A DNA stretch of 64,000 nucleotides, from the NCBI GenBank assembly GCA_019096155.1, contig JAHCVI010000001.1:6758001-6822000 (forward strand). The letters are read 5' to 3'. The notes under the pieces were generated by a model, which did not search any database, had not been told where the DNA came from, and was given only the letters and a program-made list of their open reading frames with translations. The DNA is from Staphylotrichum longicolle (taxonomy: Eukaryota; Ascomycota; Sordariomycetes; Sordariales; Chaetomiaceae). Positions 22,037-34,592 of this stretch are shown here, piece after piece (positions within the stretch are counted from its first letter, which is position 1; each line of letters begins with the position of its first letter). The translations under genes were made by a program, and so were the position numbers.

Positions 22037-23588
22037 ATGAAGGTCAAGAACAAGACCACCTGTCAAATCTGCAGGAAAGGGAAAATTGGCGTGGGTAGCC
22101 AGTCATCTGAGTATGCCATCAGCCCGGTTAGACTAATACGATGTAGTGCGATGGAAAGAGGCCGGCGTGCTCGCAATGTCTCCTCCGCGGCCTCGACTGC
22201 CCTGGATATCCCGTGGACTGGGTGTTTGTCCCGCAGCCAACTCACCATGGCCGCAAGACGAAGGCTCGCCGTGCGACTGTCCAACGACAAATCGGCTGTG
22301 GCCCTCATTCCCAGACCAGGGAGATACACGTCGACCGAAACGGCCAACTGGCCACTCCTTCCCCAAGACCACCACCCCTCCATGACCTAATCACGACAAT
22401 CATCGACAACTACGTGCCAGAGCTCGACGCCGTCACACTCAGCAGCATTGTCGAGCCATCACCTCGGATATGCGGATCATGGGTTGAGGTACTGCCTGAG
22501 CTTATTAAGAATGACACCGACACAGCCCTCGCCTCAGCCGTACGAGCGTTTGCGGTGTCCATCCTGAGCAGGGGTCCAAAGCGCAGCTTCTCCGTCTCTG
22601 AGGGCCTCGAGGCATACAACCAGGCGCTCGTCTCAGTCAACGAGGCGCTTCGGTCCCCGTACAGCGACTTTCCGGTTGCCATAGCGGCGGCCGTCATGTG
22701 CCTGCTCCTGGCAGAACTTTACCACGTAACCTCTCTCTGCAGTTACAAGGCACATCTCCAGGGGCTTGCCGATCTGATGCAGCTGTCTCGGCCCGAGGTT
22801 TATGCATCTGGTATTCCACACAGGCTGTTCGTAGGGGCGAGACCGGCGCTGGTAGGGCCCCTAGTTGTGAGGTTAGGTCGCGATACTCCCACTGACGGCA
22901 TTGACAGGTTGTGCTGGCTTTCCTCTCGAGGAAATCCTCCTTCCTTGCAAAGGACGAGTGGAAAACGATACCGTTCTGTGAAACGGCCCCCTCTCCAGTC
23001 CAATCGCTCATGAGCGAGGCTGCTGTCATACCGTCAATTCTAGAACGGATGGATGCCGAGGGCGCCAGGGCGGTTGCTCAGGAATCACTCCAGGCTTTTG
23101 AAGCTGCCCTCGCCCGGCTGGACGCCTGGGCTGACGCGTTCCACTCTTCGGCGTCGGCATCCTCTCCGCTCTTCTGGTTCCAACAATCTGCCGACCATAA
23201 GAGACGACACATCTCGTTCCGAGACATCACCGCTGCCAGCGCCTTGACCCATCTCTGGTCGTTTCGCGTGATCTGCCTGACGAACATGGACCAAATCAGT
23301 GCCCTATGCCATGATTGTCGCCCCACAGCCGACGACGGCTCCCGGATGGCGCACTCTGGCGAAACCAAGCGGCTGTCGGTGATGATCTGCCAGAGTATCG
23401 AGTACTTGATGCAGGATAAGATGAAGCTTTTCGGTCCGACGTCGTTGTCTCTCCCTCTTCGAACTGCGTACGCGACATTTGAGGCGGGCGGAGAACAGAG
23501 TGGCGAGGAGCTGAGATGGTGCAAGGAGATACTGAAAGATATGCGCACACGGGGATATGGGTTCGTGTCCTACTTTCTCGGGGTTTGA
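22037..23588 (+). CDS. Zn2Cys6 (Gal4-type) fungal transcription factor
   Basis: Three exons (22037-22090, 22147-22830, 22908-23588) give 472 residues. The binuclear zinc cluster near residues 9-36 has perfect spacing, C-x2-C-x6-C-x6-C-x2-C-x6-C (CQICRKGKIG, then CDGKRPACSQCLLRGLDC). An intron splits the cluster just before the third cysteine. The remainder resembles the helical fungal-specific regulatory domain common in short Zn2Cys6 proteins, with ALASAVRAFAVSIL and LITTIIDNYVPEL, and ends FVSYFLGV. It should bind CGG-type DNA triplets as a dimer in the nucleus; targets are unknown. The neighbouring divergent hydrolase could be a target, by position only. Confidence 0.88.
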
Positions 23589-24117
23589 GCTGTCCCGGAT
23601 GGTTGATTCCGGGTTTGGTTGGCCAATTTGAAGTACCGAGTCTCGACTCTCGAGGCTAAACCGTGGGGTGGTTGGACGGAGGACTACAAGTAGAATGCTG
23701 GCCAATCTACCACATGTCTCAACAAGATGAGAGTCCGTGGTGGCAGCCAGATCGAGGTTTAAGCCATTTGCATCGCGACTCTAGTGAAGCGAATCGTTGC
23801 TGGCTTCCAAGTGTCGTTTGTTCTGTTCGTCGCGAAGGCCTGCTTGCCGCCAGAAAATCAAGGCACTTCGGCAGCGCGCCAAGACCGGACCCACCTAGGC
23901 AAGGCAACGAAGCTTGGGTAAGCTCAATGGCCTGGCAGCGCATCTGGGCCAAGCCAGCTGCAACCCAAACTAACCACGGCGAACCCTCTGCGACGAACTT
24001 CATCGACCACGACCGCACCGACGAGATCCCACCCGATCGATATCCCTGCCGAACACTAGCACTGCACCGTACTCGACTGCCGCACCCCTAATACCCGACC
24101 GACCGCAGCCATCCATC
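23589..24117. other. Intergenic, Rpt4 promoter
   Basis: No gene seen. A GGTGGCAGC near 23740 resembles but does not match the yeast proteasome element GGTGGCAAA. Confidence 0.45.
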
Positions 24118-25488
24118 ATGGCGTCAGACCAGGAGCGCGAGCACGCCCTCGCCTCGTTCAAGCAGAAGCTGATCGAGTCGCGGGAATGGGAGACGAAGCT
24201 CAAGAACCTACGCCTGGAGATCAAGGGCCTGCAAAAAGAGTTTGACCAAACAGAAGACAACATCAAGGCGTTACAAAGCGTCGGGCAGATTATCGGCGAG
24301 GTGCTGAAGCAGCTGGACGATGAGAGATGTGCGTTGCGCTCGCCCATCGACACCAATCTCGGAAGACCCAACTGACACTTTTTGCACGTGGAACAGTCAT
24401 AGTCAAGGCCTCGTCAGGCCCGCGCTACGTCGTCGGGTGCCGGTCCAAGGTCGACAAGGCCAAGATGAAGCAGGGGACGCGCGTGGCGCTCGACATGACG
24501 ACGCTCACCATCATGCGCATGCTCCCGCGCGAGGTCGACCCGCTCGTCTACAACATGTCGCTCGAGGACCCGGGTCAGGTCAGCTTTGCGGGCATCGGCG
24601 GGCTCAACGACCAGATCCGCGAGCTCAGGGAGGTGATTGAGCTGCCGCTCAAGAACCCGGAGCTGTTCCTGCGGGTCGGCATCAAGCCGCCCAAGGGCGT
24701 GCTCCTCTACGGCCCGCCGGGCACGGGCAAGACGCTGCTTGCGCGTGCGGTGGCGAGCAGTTTGGAGACGAACTTTTTGAAGGGTACGTCGCGTCAACCC
24801 AACGGGGATCGCAACTTGTCGTGGCTCGCTAACGTGTTCCTGCCCAGTCGTCTCCTCGGCAATCGTCGACAAGTATATTGGCGAGTCGGCGCGCCTGATC
24901 CGCGAAATGTTTGGCTACGCCAAGGAGCACGAGCCGTGCATCATCTTCATGGACGAGATCGACGCCATCGGCGGGCGGCGCTTCAGCGAGGGAACCAGCG
25001 CGGATCGCGAGATTCAGCGCACGCTCATGGAGCTGCTCAACCAGCTCGACGGTTTTGACTACCTCGGCAAGACCAAGATCATCATGGCCACCAACCGGCC
25101 CGACACCCTCGACCCGGCGCTGCTCCGTGCCGGCCGGCTAGACCGCAAGATCGAGATCCCTCTGCCGAACGAGGTTGGCCGGCTCGAGATTCTCAAGATT
25201 CACGCCGCGGGCGTGGCCAAGGATGGCGAGATCGACTTTGAGAGCGTGGTCAAGATGAGCGACGGGCTGAACGGTGCGGATCTGCGGAACGTGGTGACGG
25301 AGGCGTAAGCATCACCCACACACTCCGCGCTATAGCAACCCCATAGACTAACCAGAACCTATTTCAGTGGTTTATTCGCCATCAAGGCCGACCGAGACGC
25401 CATCAACCAAGACGACTTCAACAAGGCGGTGCGCAAGTTGGCCGAGGCCAAGAAGCTGGAGGGCAAGCTTGAATACCAGAAGTTGTAA
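24118..25488 (+). CDS. RPT4: 26S proteasome regulatory subunit Rpt4 (AAA ATPase, PSMC6 type)
   Basis: One of six ATPases in the proteasome base, which unfolds and translocates substrates. Four exons (24118-24328, 24397-24783, 24848-25304, 25368-25488), all in phase, give 391 residues, the usual length. Features in order: an N-terminal coiled coil (about residues 10-65), the OB segment FIVKASSGPRYVVGCRS, LPREVDPLVYNM, Walker A GPPGTGKT, VVSSAIVDKYIGESARLIRE (pore loop and linker), Walker B IIFMDEIDAIGGRR, and ATNRPDTLDPALLRAGRLDR with the arginine fingers. It ends EYQKL, without the HbYX tail found on some other Rpt subunits, as expected for Rpt4. It lies within 20 kb of proteasome beta-7 and CSN4. 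Confidence 0.96.
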
Positions 25489-28127
25489 GCACCAGCATTC
25501 CCCCGGGGCTACCCACGGGGCTAGGTGCCGGAGAATAGAGACCTGCGGCAACGGGAAAGCAGTTCTGGCATTTACAGGACTGCACGCATGCTCCCACACG
25601 AGGGTGTTGCAGACGTGTGAGATAGACGTCGCTCTACCTACCATCCAGTACACACACCTGATCCAGCGTGTAATTTTGTAACAGTATCGGATATGTTTGC
25701 ACCCGGCCCCTGCCCGTCTTGCAAAGAGTGAATGAAGAACCATCTAGATGTCAGCAACCATGGCTCATTTCGGGCATGTTGAGATATGGCCCGTGCCTAT
25801 CCAGGCTTAGCCAACGCTGAATTGCATGTGAACTTTGATGGACGAGATGGGGAAAGGGTCCATTCCAGTTGGAATCCTTCCGGAATCCGACCTATCACCG
25901 GGCCCCATTCTTTTCTTCTCTCGCTGTCCTCCCAGGTGCTGCAAGGTTGTTCTCCATTAGTAGGTTCCCAACGGGTGAGGCGATGCAAGCGGTGCTCGGA
26001 AGGGGCGCCCGGATAGGGCTGTTAGTTTGCATCTGCTCTGCATCTGCACGGCATGGCTATGTTCCGAGGAGGAGGAGCTCGCATTTTGGGGGATGTGATG
26101 CAAATCAGTCAGCATGTTGCCCGGCATTACCCAGTCATTAGCCCATCTTTTGCTGACTGGATGTCTGCTGCTGTGTAGGTATGAATAGACGAGGGGGGCG
26201 ATGGTGCGCCCTGCTGATCAATTCATTGGCGAGCTATTGATGGCGATGCTCTGTCCAAGCGTTGCTAAAAAATTCCCGTCTGAGCGACTCGCGATATCAA
26301 ATTCCAGCTCTTTGCTCGTGTTGGACGTTGCGTCCGGCACTGGCCTCGTGGGGCGGCGGCCAAAGGGTTGCTAAGAATAGACGCCAAGGGAGGGCGACCC
26401 TTTCTTTCGGGTGCTTCACAGCCGCAAAAAGTGGGCTCCAAACCTGAGTTGGGCTTGAGGGGAGCCCTGAGCCGGGCGACGCGCCGAAACAGGCACGGCG
26501 GCATTGGCCATGGAAATGGGTTGCATCGGTGTCGTGTCGGCCGGCTGTTCCTGGCCTGGCCGATCACCACAGTGGACAGGTCTCGAGACAGCACACGAGC
26601 GGCAAGCCTGGATGGGCAGCAACGTCATGGGATGCGCGTTGTCAGTTGGGGCAATGGGCTGCGGTGGTGGAGATCCCTGTTGTTGATAGACAGGAGGGGG
26701 GGTTGCCGGTGTAACGACGGGATGGGTGGGATGGATGCAGCTAGAAAACAACAGGGCCAGGGACGAAGTTGTTGGTCAATTCGATACAGCACGACAAGAG
26801 GGCGCATCTTGGAAGGGGCGCCCACTTGGCCGATCCACCACGATACGAAGCTCTCCACTGACACAGCCGTTGCTGAGTGACCAGGGCTAAGTTCGTATGC
26901 CAAGACCGAGCTCCATCAATGTTTTAGAGCAGTTCTGAATTCATCAGCGAAGGTCATCAACCAGAGTGGAGAGAGGGCCGGATGGCGGTGAAGCCATTTC
27001 AGTCCTGATGCACAGCAGGCTCTTGGCGTGCACAAGACAGGCGGCGGCCGGAGCCAGAGCGCAGACACGTTGATCGGCTTGCCTCGCGAGACGCATCGTG
27101 GTTGGGGTAAGCAGCTCGAAGTGCCGGGAGGCTACCAATGAGAGGCGTGGGATCCACCATGAACCAGCAGCAGACCATAACGAGAAGATCGCGTCTCGTT
27201 GTTTCGACTGGAAGGCTGCATGCTGCTAGCAGCGCCATGCGTTGACAAGGCAGAATGGAGAATTGGTGAGCACTGGCTCGACTTGCTTCCCAGATGACCA
27301 AGTCTCAACAAAGGCAGCGCAACGGAATGAGAATTACAGTGAGACATGGTCCCGCAAGCATCGGATCATGTCTTGAGGATTGCGTACAGTTAGGGAGCAT
27401 TGGGTAAACAGATGCACACAAATCCTACAGCGCCTGCCCTCTCTTCCTTCTCCAAGCCTTCAAAAAGTTGGGGCAAGCACACAGAATGGTGGGAGGATGA
27501 AGGAGGGTGAGGGGCGTGTTTTTGAAACGCCTCCAACTCGTGGGGCCCCTGCAGTGTGAGTGGTCGCCTCTTGTCACAGGTCCAGGAACCAAATGGAGGG
27601 CAGTCGGACGGGGATAATGTTGGTAGCGTGAGTGTATGGGCACCCACCCCTTTGATACCGATCATGACTTGGAGAAGAGAGAACGAGACCTTCCAGATCG
27701 AATCAAAGGTCAGACAGATTACGAAGAAGGGACCATCGGGCTGCTCTCCTTCCCGAACAACAGGTGGTTCTCTTGTTCGCCGCGGCGGGATGCAAAGCCC
27801 CTGCCAGGGCAATGACGACTTTGTCGCTGGCTCCGGGCTGACCCCTGTCCTGTCTGGCCGCAAGAAGGCTCCACATAGCGCTGCGGCCTGCAGCAGCATT
27901 CCTCCCCCCCTCCAGAATCAGCCATAAAGTCAAGCTCCCCAGCGACTGCAGCACCTTGATCCTGCCCATCCATCCTGCTCTTCGCCATCGTCGTGCAACC
28001 TCTCGTCCGCTCTCTGCCACTTCGGGCCTTGCTACGCCACCCTTCGTGATACCCCCAGCATCGCGCGCCCGCCTTTGCAGCCTTTGCTTGTGTTTTCTTC
28101 CTGTCGTTCGCTGGTTGGTTCGTCAAG
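25489..28127. other. Long intergenic region before GFA1
   Basis: About 2.6 kb with many short frames on both strands but no recognisable domain, signal or consistent splice pair. It should include the Rpt4 3' flank and a long GFA1 promoter or 5' leader. I see no transposon remnant. Confidence 0.45.
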
Positions 28128-30660
28128 ATGTGGTACGAGCAACCCTCCCAAACGCGACCCCGCCTTCACTGTTTTGGCCCGCCTCCGGACAGGAAGACGG
28201 AAAGATTTTCGAGAGAAAGAGAGAACAGACTACTGACGAGGCCAACTCCGCTGCAGTGGCATTTTCGGTTACATCAACTACCTGGTGGACAAGGACCGCA
28301 AGTTCATCGTCGACACACTCATCAATGGTACGTTGGACACGACACGGCGGCTCCGAGCGGGCGAAGACACCCCCTGGCTCTGCGAGAACGGGGTCTCGAC
28401 CCCACCGTCCCATCTGCGCAAACAAGGCCATTGTCACCAAACCACCTCGCAGACTCGGGATGCTGACGTACGCCCTTCCCCGGGTAATTAGGGCTCTCCC
28501 GTCTCGAATACCGCGGCTACGACTCTGCGGGTTTTGCCATTGATGGCGACAAGAAGAAGGAGGTCTTTGCCTTCAAGGAGGTGGGCAAGGTCGCCAAGCT
28601 GAAGCAGCTCGTCGACGAGTCCCAGCTCGACCTCACCAAGGTCTTTGATTCACACTGCGGCATTGCCCACACTCGTTGGGCGACTCACGGCCCCCCCTCC
28701 CGCCTCAACTGCCACCCCCACAGGTATGTCGGTCGGATGGAAAGGAGCGGGAGATAGAGCTTAAAGTGCGGTGGAGACAGCGCTAACGCGATTGCACCCT
28801 CAGGTCCGACCCCAACTGGGAGTTTTCGATCGTTCACAATGGTATCATCACCAACTACAAGGAGCTGAAGACGCTGCTGGAGAGCAAGGGCTTCCGGTTC
28901 GAGACCGAGACAGACACCGAGTGCATTGCCAAGCTGGCCAAGTACCTCTACGACCAACACCCGAATGTGGGCTTTACCGACCTGGCCAAGGCCGTTATCA
29001 GCGAGCTTGAGGGCGCCTACGGTCTGTTGATCAAGAGCGTGCACTACCCCCACGAGGTGATTGCTGCTCGCAAGGGCTCACCCCTGGTCATTGGTGTCAA
29101 GACGGAGAGGCGCATGAAGGTTGACTTTGTCGACGTCGAGTACGGTGACGACAACAACCCGCTGCCCGCCGAGACGGCAGCGCAGAACGTGGCCTTGAAG
29201 AAGTCGACCGCCGGCAGCCTGCTCTCCCCCAATGGCCTGTTGGGCGCCGCCGACAAGTCGCTCCTCCACCGCTCGCAGTCCCGCGCCTTTATGACCGACG
29301 ACGGCCTGCCGATGCCGACCGAGTTCTTCCTCTCGTCGGACCCGTCGGCCATCGTTGAGCACACCAAGAAGGTCATGTACCTCGAGGACGACGACATTGC
29401 CCACATCCACGAGGGCTCCCTCAACATTCACCGCCTGAAGAAGGCGGACGGCAGCAGCAATGTGCGCACCATCCAGACGCTCGAGCTCGAGCTGCAGGAG
29501 ATCATGAAGGGCAAGTTCGACCACTTCATGCAGAAGGAGATTTTCGAGCAGCCCGAGTCGGTCATCAACACGATGCGTGGCCGTCTCGACATTGCCAACA
29601 AGACGGTGACGCTCGGTGGTCTTCGCAACTACATCAGCACCATCCGCCGGTGCCGCCGCATCATCTTCATCGCCTGCGGCACGTCGTACCACAGCTGCAT
29701 GGCTGTGCGCGGTGTCTTTGAGGAGCTCGCCGAGATCCCCATCGCGGTGGAGCTCGCCTCTGACTTCCTGGACCGGCAGGCTCCGGTCTTCAGGGACGAC
29801 ACATGCGTATTTGTGTCGCAGTCGGGCGAGACGGCCGACTCGCTGATGGCGCTGCGGTACTGCCTGGAGCGAGGCGCTCTGACCGTCGGTATAGTGAACG
29901 TGGTCGGTTCAAGCATCTCGCTCCTGACACACTGCGGTGTGCACGTCAACGCCGGCCCCGAGATCGGTGTTGCGTCGACCAAGGCCTACACATCGCAGTT
30001 CATCGCCATGGTCATGTTCGCGCTGTCGCTGAGCGAGGACCGGGCGTCGAAGCACAGCCGGCGTGAGGAGATCATGGAGGGCCTCAGCAAGATCAGCGAT
30101 CAGATCAAGTCGATTCTTGAGCAGGACCAAAAGATCAAGGAGCTGTGCGCCAAGACGTTCAAGAACCAGAAGAGCCTGCTGCTCCTCGGCCGCGGCAGCC
30201 AGTACAGCACAGCGCTCGAGGGCGCCCTCAAGATCAAGGAAATCAGCTACCTCCACTGCGAGGCCGTCATGAGCGGTGAGCTCAAGCACGGTGTTCTTGC
30301 GCTGGTGGATGAGAACCTGCCCATCATCATGATCCTGACGCGCGACGACCTCTTCAAGAAGAGCCTGAACGCCTACCAACAAGGTTTGTCTCTCAAGTGT
30401 CTCAAGTGATGCTTGAATTCCCGCTAACAAGACTTGCAGTCATCGCCCGCGGTGGAAAGCCTATTGTGATTTGCAACCCCGGCGACGAGGAGTTCCAGGC
30501 CAGCCAGGCCGAAAAGATTGAGATCCCCAAGACGGTCGATGTCCTCCAGGGCATCCTCAACGTCATCCCCCTCCAGCTGATCGCCTACTGGCTCGCTGTC
30601 ATGGAGGGCCTCAACGTCGACTTCCCGCGCAACCTCGCCAAGTCGGTGACTGTCGAGTAA
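28128..30660 (+). CDS. GFA1: Glutamine:fructose-6-phosphate aminotransferase (isomerising)
   Basis: Catalyses the first, rate-limiting step of the hexosamine pathway: fructose-6-phosphate plus glutamine to glucosamine-6-phosphate, feeding chitin and glycan synthesis. Five exons (28128-28132, 28257-28327, 28492-28723, 28804-30383, 30440-30660) give 702 residues. The first coding exon is only five bases (ATGTG) and supplies Met plus most of the Cys codon; after splicing the start is MCGIFGYINYL, with Cys2 as the amidotransferase nucleophile. The glutaminase domain also shows HTRWATHG and the loop after SIVHNGIITNY. The two SIS sugar-isomerase domains contain IACGTSYHS with SQSGETADSL, and LGRGSQYSTALEGALKIKE. 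The end, NLAKSVTVE, is the conserved GFAT tail. The insertion between the domains (about residues 210-310) is typical of fungi. No frame break. Confidence 0.96.
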
Positions 30661-31129
30661 AGAAAGAGAGTACGACTCTGTCGAGGAAGAACGGAGGTCG
30701 TCCGAGGGGTCTAGGGGTCTCACTGCCTTGGACAAGTGGACTTTTATCTTGTACTAGTATTTATTGGCTACTTCGTAACCTATCCGCTGGTTGGGGAGTT
30801 GACGCAAAGGGAAATGGCGCGGGCTGCAGACAAAACGGTCGACGGCGCCGCGGAGGGATTGATTGGGTCTATGGGCGCAAGGTTTCGTGTCGGGTCTGCT
30901 GGTAGTCATCGTAGTACCGGGGGAACATTATGGGCGGGCGAGCGTGCCTGGTATCAGCAATTTACTTGTTTATGAACAATCACAAAACAATGAATGCATC
31001 AGGGATCTCGTGTTTTACAAAAGACGTGCTGTCTAGGCCGGGCTTCTGAATTTCACCCCAAAGCTCAGAGCAGATCTAGAGTCATGAATTCCTGTTCTCT
31101 CCGCCCTCGTCCCTCCTCCACCTTGTACT
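30661..31129. other. Convergent intergenic region, GFA1 and beta-7 3' flanks
   Basis: No gene seen between the two stop codons; likely 3' UTRs and terminators. Confidence 0.5.
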
Positions 31130-32120
31130 CTACACGGTCTGCGTGCCATAGCCCTTGATCCGCTCGGCAAATGCCCAGCTCTGCCTCTCGAGCTGCTCGT
31201 CCTCGCTCAGCTCCACCCCGTCCTTGGTCACCACCGCGATGCTGTACCGGTCCAGCGACCGCGCGTCCCGGTAGAAGAGCACCTTCATGCACTCCTTGAC
31301 CACCTTGACCGCCTCCTCGCGCGTCAGCCGCGCCGCGTCGGCCTCGGTCGCCGCGTACCGCCGCATGATGGGCTGCGCGAGCATGGCGCCGAAGCCGGTC
31401 GCCAGCGACGGCGAGGTGAAGGTCGTGCCGCGCAGGTCGACCGACGCGAGGAAGGGCGCCGAGGCGCTGTCGAAGCCGGCCACCAGGATCTGGTTCCACA
31501 GCGGGTCGAAGTCGTTGCGCCGGCGGTACATGAGCTTGGAGAGGTACTTGTGCAGGTTGGCGGCGTTGAGCTGCCCCGCGGGCGGGGCGTTGGGGTCGTC
31601 CTCCGAGGAGGAGGTCGGGGAGGACTCGTGCTCGTAGGCCTCGTCGATGGCCAGCTCGTTGAGGTGGCGCGTCAGGAACTGCATGTCGGAGACGTCCCCG
31701 CCGAAGCCGACGACCGAGGTCGAGAGGAAGGGGCGCAGCCGCTTGACGTCGGTGAAGCGCGCTAGGGAGCCGTAGGAGGCTGTGCCGAAATGGGGGTGTT
31801 AGCATGGTCAGATTGAAGGAGGGGGGTTGAGGGCTGCTTGAGGGAGGCGCTTGAGAGAGGCGACGAGAAGCGTACCCAGGTTGTCAGCCGCCATGACGAC
31901 GCCGTCTTTGAACTTGATGGCGATGACGGAGGTGCCCGTCACGATGGGCGATTGTGTTGCGGTCTTGGGGCCGCCGGACTGGAGGTAGGAGGCATCATAG
32001 GCGCCATAGACGTCGTCTCTGGGCTAGAGAACCGTTGCATTAGCTGTGATAACTCGGGGAACTGGGGGACTGGTGCGATGGGCGACATACACGACCCCAA
32101 GCTTGCGGGCGGTGGTCCAT
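31130..32120 (-). CDS. PRE4: 20S proteasome subunit beta-7 (Pre4/PSMB4 type)
   Basis: A non-catalytic beta-ring subunit of the 20S core. Three exons (32120-32091, 32023-31876, 31779-31130) give 275 residues. The first exon codes MDHRPQAWGR. Then come DVYGAYDAS, the processing region ending TATQSPIVTGTSVIA, and VVMAADNLASYGSLARF. The rest contains SDMQFLTRHL, the long SSSEDDP loop, LMYRRRNDFDPLWN, SPSLATGFGAMLAQPIMR, VLFYRDARSLD and the end IKGYGTQTV, close to IKGYGTQKI in yeast Pre4. The mature N-terminus lacks the catalytic Thr-Thr arrangement, as in other beta-7 subunits. It is divergent from the HCNGP-like gene, with 437 bases between start codons. Confidence 0.94.
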
Positions 32121-32557
32121 GATTGTGGTAGGATGGCGCTTGGAAGGGAAGCTGGAATTGGAAATCGGTGCGATGGATCACGTTCGTCAGATGCAGAGAC
32201 CAGAATGGTAACTTGTCGCTGGGTCGCCGGGTGATTTAGTTGTTGGATTGTTGGGTTGAATCGTTGTTGAATGGTGCTGGAGGGAAGCTGCAGTTGGGGT
32301 GAGGCTGGAGCTCCCTACAGCTTCGCGTCCAAGTGCTGCCTTCCCGGCTGGCGGGCGGCTGACGTGCCAGCCTGAAAGGCCTCCGTCTGTTAGCGCCTGA
32401 GGCATGGACTCTGCAACCCGCGAACACTGGCCGCCCAAGCACCCGCACGTGATACCCTTCTCGCTCAACTCAAACCAAACACTCAACTCTGCACTCAATT
32501 ATACTCCAACAAATCAAAAGTGCGTCGGCTTTTGAGAGTTTGAGTGAAAGACGTACC
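32121..32557. promoter_or_regulatory. Bidirectional promoter, beta-7 and HCNGP-like gene
   Basis: A 437-base gap between divergent ATGs. A palindromic CACGTG core (CGCACGTGAT) sits near 32445, a possible bHLH site. There is no exact copy of the yeast proteasome control element GGTGGCAAA on either strand. Confidence 0.45.
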
Positions 32558-33897
32558 ATGGGTCTTGTACAGTACGACAGCAGCGACGAGGACGAGGAAG
32601 TTCCGACTCCGGTCGCCTCCATGGTGGGTTTCTTGCTCACTTCCCGTTCACTATCTCATAATTCTCATTAACAGAAGGCTGACAAACAAACTATTGGACA
32701 GCCTGTTGACAGGGAAGTTAAAGCATCCCCATCAGAAACCCAAACTGCACCTGGTAAGCCTCAACACACCACCAGTCTTCACACAGGTACTGACTCGTCC
32801 CAGAACCATCAATTCCCGCCGCCGCCACCTCCTCGACTCCCACAGAACCGCCACAACCCGTTCCTTCACCGCCTGCTCCAAGTACCGCCCCGGGTCCAAC
32901 TCTAGGTCCTGTGTTGGGTCCTGCCTTTGGTCCCTCCCGTCCACCGCAAGCCTCGACCTCTCTTCCCGAGGTTGACCTATCGTTCCTCGACGTCGACGCC
33001 CAACCAGAAGATGACCCTCAACCCCCACGTTCACCATACACAGCAACCCGCACCCTCCTCCGCGACCTGACTCTCCCGTCTCGTAAGCCAAGTTTTGCAC
33101 AGTCTTCAGTCACACCTTGTTCGACCGGCTTTCTCAAAGCAGCCATCAGACTCTCATGCAACCCATCCTCCTTAAACAACTCCTTTCTTCCTTCAGTATT
33201 CCATCAAATTGCCCCATCCAGACCACCCTTACCTGACGTACGAGAAAAAACACAGACGCAGAAATGTCCATCCCCCTCCCCCGCCGGGCACCCCACCCCC
33301 GACCCACGCCGCCCTCACCAACAAATTCGACACCTTCCTCCGCCTCAAGCGCACCCAGCACATCCACTTCAACGACCGCTCGCGTCAGCAGTAGGCATGA
33401 AGAACCCGGCCCTCGGCGACAAGCTGCTGGCCTTTATCGGCATCGACACCGCCGCCGAGATCTCCGCCCCTCCCGAGACCAACAACACCAACACCGACCC
33501 CAACACCGACCCCGACCCCGCCACGAACGCGAACGCGAACGCGAACGGGGACGGCAACAACTCCCACCACGACAACGGAGCGGCAGGCGCAGGGCTGGAG
33601 CAGTACGCCACGACGCTCGGCCCGGACGTGTACCCGGACGCGGGGCGGAGCTTCCCGGCGTGGGCGTACCGGGGCGCGCTGCGCAAGGCGCAGGAGCGGG
33701 GCCAGAGGGAGAGGGAGCGGGCCAAGGGGGAGGCGGTCGAGTTTGTGTCGGCTTCTTCTTCTTCTGCTGCTGCTGCTGCGGCTATGGAGGCCGGGGGGAA
33801 TAGTAGTAGTAGGGGTGGGACGCCCGGAGTGGGGGGAAGGGGCCCGACGGGGACGGGGACGGGGACGGGGAAGAGGAAGGGGAGGTGGGATACGTGA
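32558..33897 (+). CDS. HCNGP/SAP30BP-like protein, apparent one-base frame break
   Basis: Proposed exons: 32558-32623, 32675-32753, 32804-33082, 33222-33897; about 366 residues once one missing base is allowed. The N-terminus MGLVQYDSSDEDE is typical of the family. Then come a Pro-rich stretch, SPYTATRTLLRDLTLP, the PPPPPGTPPP turn, FDTFLRLKRTQHIHFN, MKNPALGDKLLAFIGID, YATTLGPDVY and FPAWAYRGALRKAQER. SAP30BP-like proteins are nuclear and linked to transcription and splicing. At about 33374-33381 the frame carrying HIHFNDR stops, while the conserved continuation LASAVGMKNP lies one frame over, so one base is missing within GACCGCTCGCG. The third intron (139 bases) is my least certain junction. 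The Asn/Asp-Pro repeats near 33482-33560 are low-complexity. Confidence 0.75.
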
Positions 33898-34592
33898 TGG
33901 GTGTTGAGATTGAGGTTGAGAGGATGAGCCAGTAAAGATAGGTGTTGAAGTTGGAGTGGGAAGGCTGTGTCTGTCAAACGGATTAAAGTGTAGCGATATG
34001 GGACATGAATATGAAGGGGCATGAACCTGAAGTCAGGGGGAGAGTGACAGTGTTGAACCCATTGAAGGCTAGCTGACGGTTACCAACTTGTTTAATCAGG
34101 GTCTTGCTCCATTGACTGCAGCGACAGACACGCCATCTTGAACTCTGTATCTATCGACCCTGAGAAACAAAAGGAGCACCACCTCACCTTGAACCCTCCC
34201 ATGTATCAGACATCGGCACTGCGACTTGGCACTTCACCGCCAAGCCGGAAGCAATAACTCGTGCACAGACTTCATGCCCGTCATTCATTAATCGGCATAA
34301 CATTTGCCTAGCTGCTCCCCGGAGCGCTACCACTGCCGCTGCATACATGATAACCCCATGCCCACCAGCCCGCGCTTGGCAGGGCCAACAACATGGCATC
34401 TCGTCGTCCGCTGCCACAGGCAGCCGGGACTCCAAACTACGTCCGTCATATTGCTTTCCCACCCGCCGCATGACGTGGACCTTCAGCTCGTTGGTATCTC
34501 CCTTCATCATCATAGTAGAATGGTATCCTCCGGACCGCGCAACATAAGACCAGACAAAATATTAACACATAATAACAAGGTTGGTTGGTGAT
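33898..34592. other. Convergent intergenic region
   Basis: No gene seen between the HCNGP-like and DUF3712-type genes. Confidence 0.45.

Noticed and set aside
27390..27899. Minus-strand 169-codon frame upstream of GFA1
   Set aside because: Proline/serine-rich chance frame overlapped by frames on the other strand; more likely GFA1 promoter or leader sequence.
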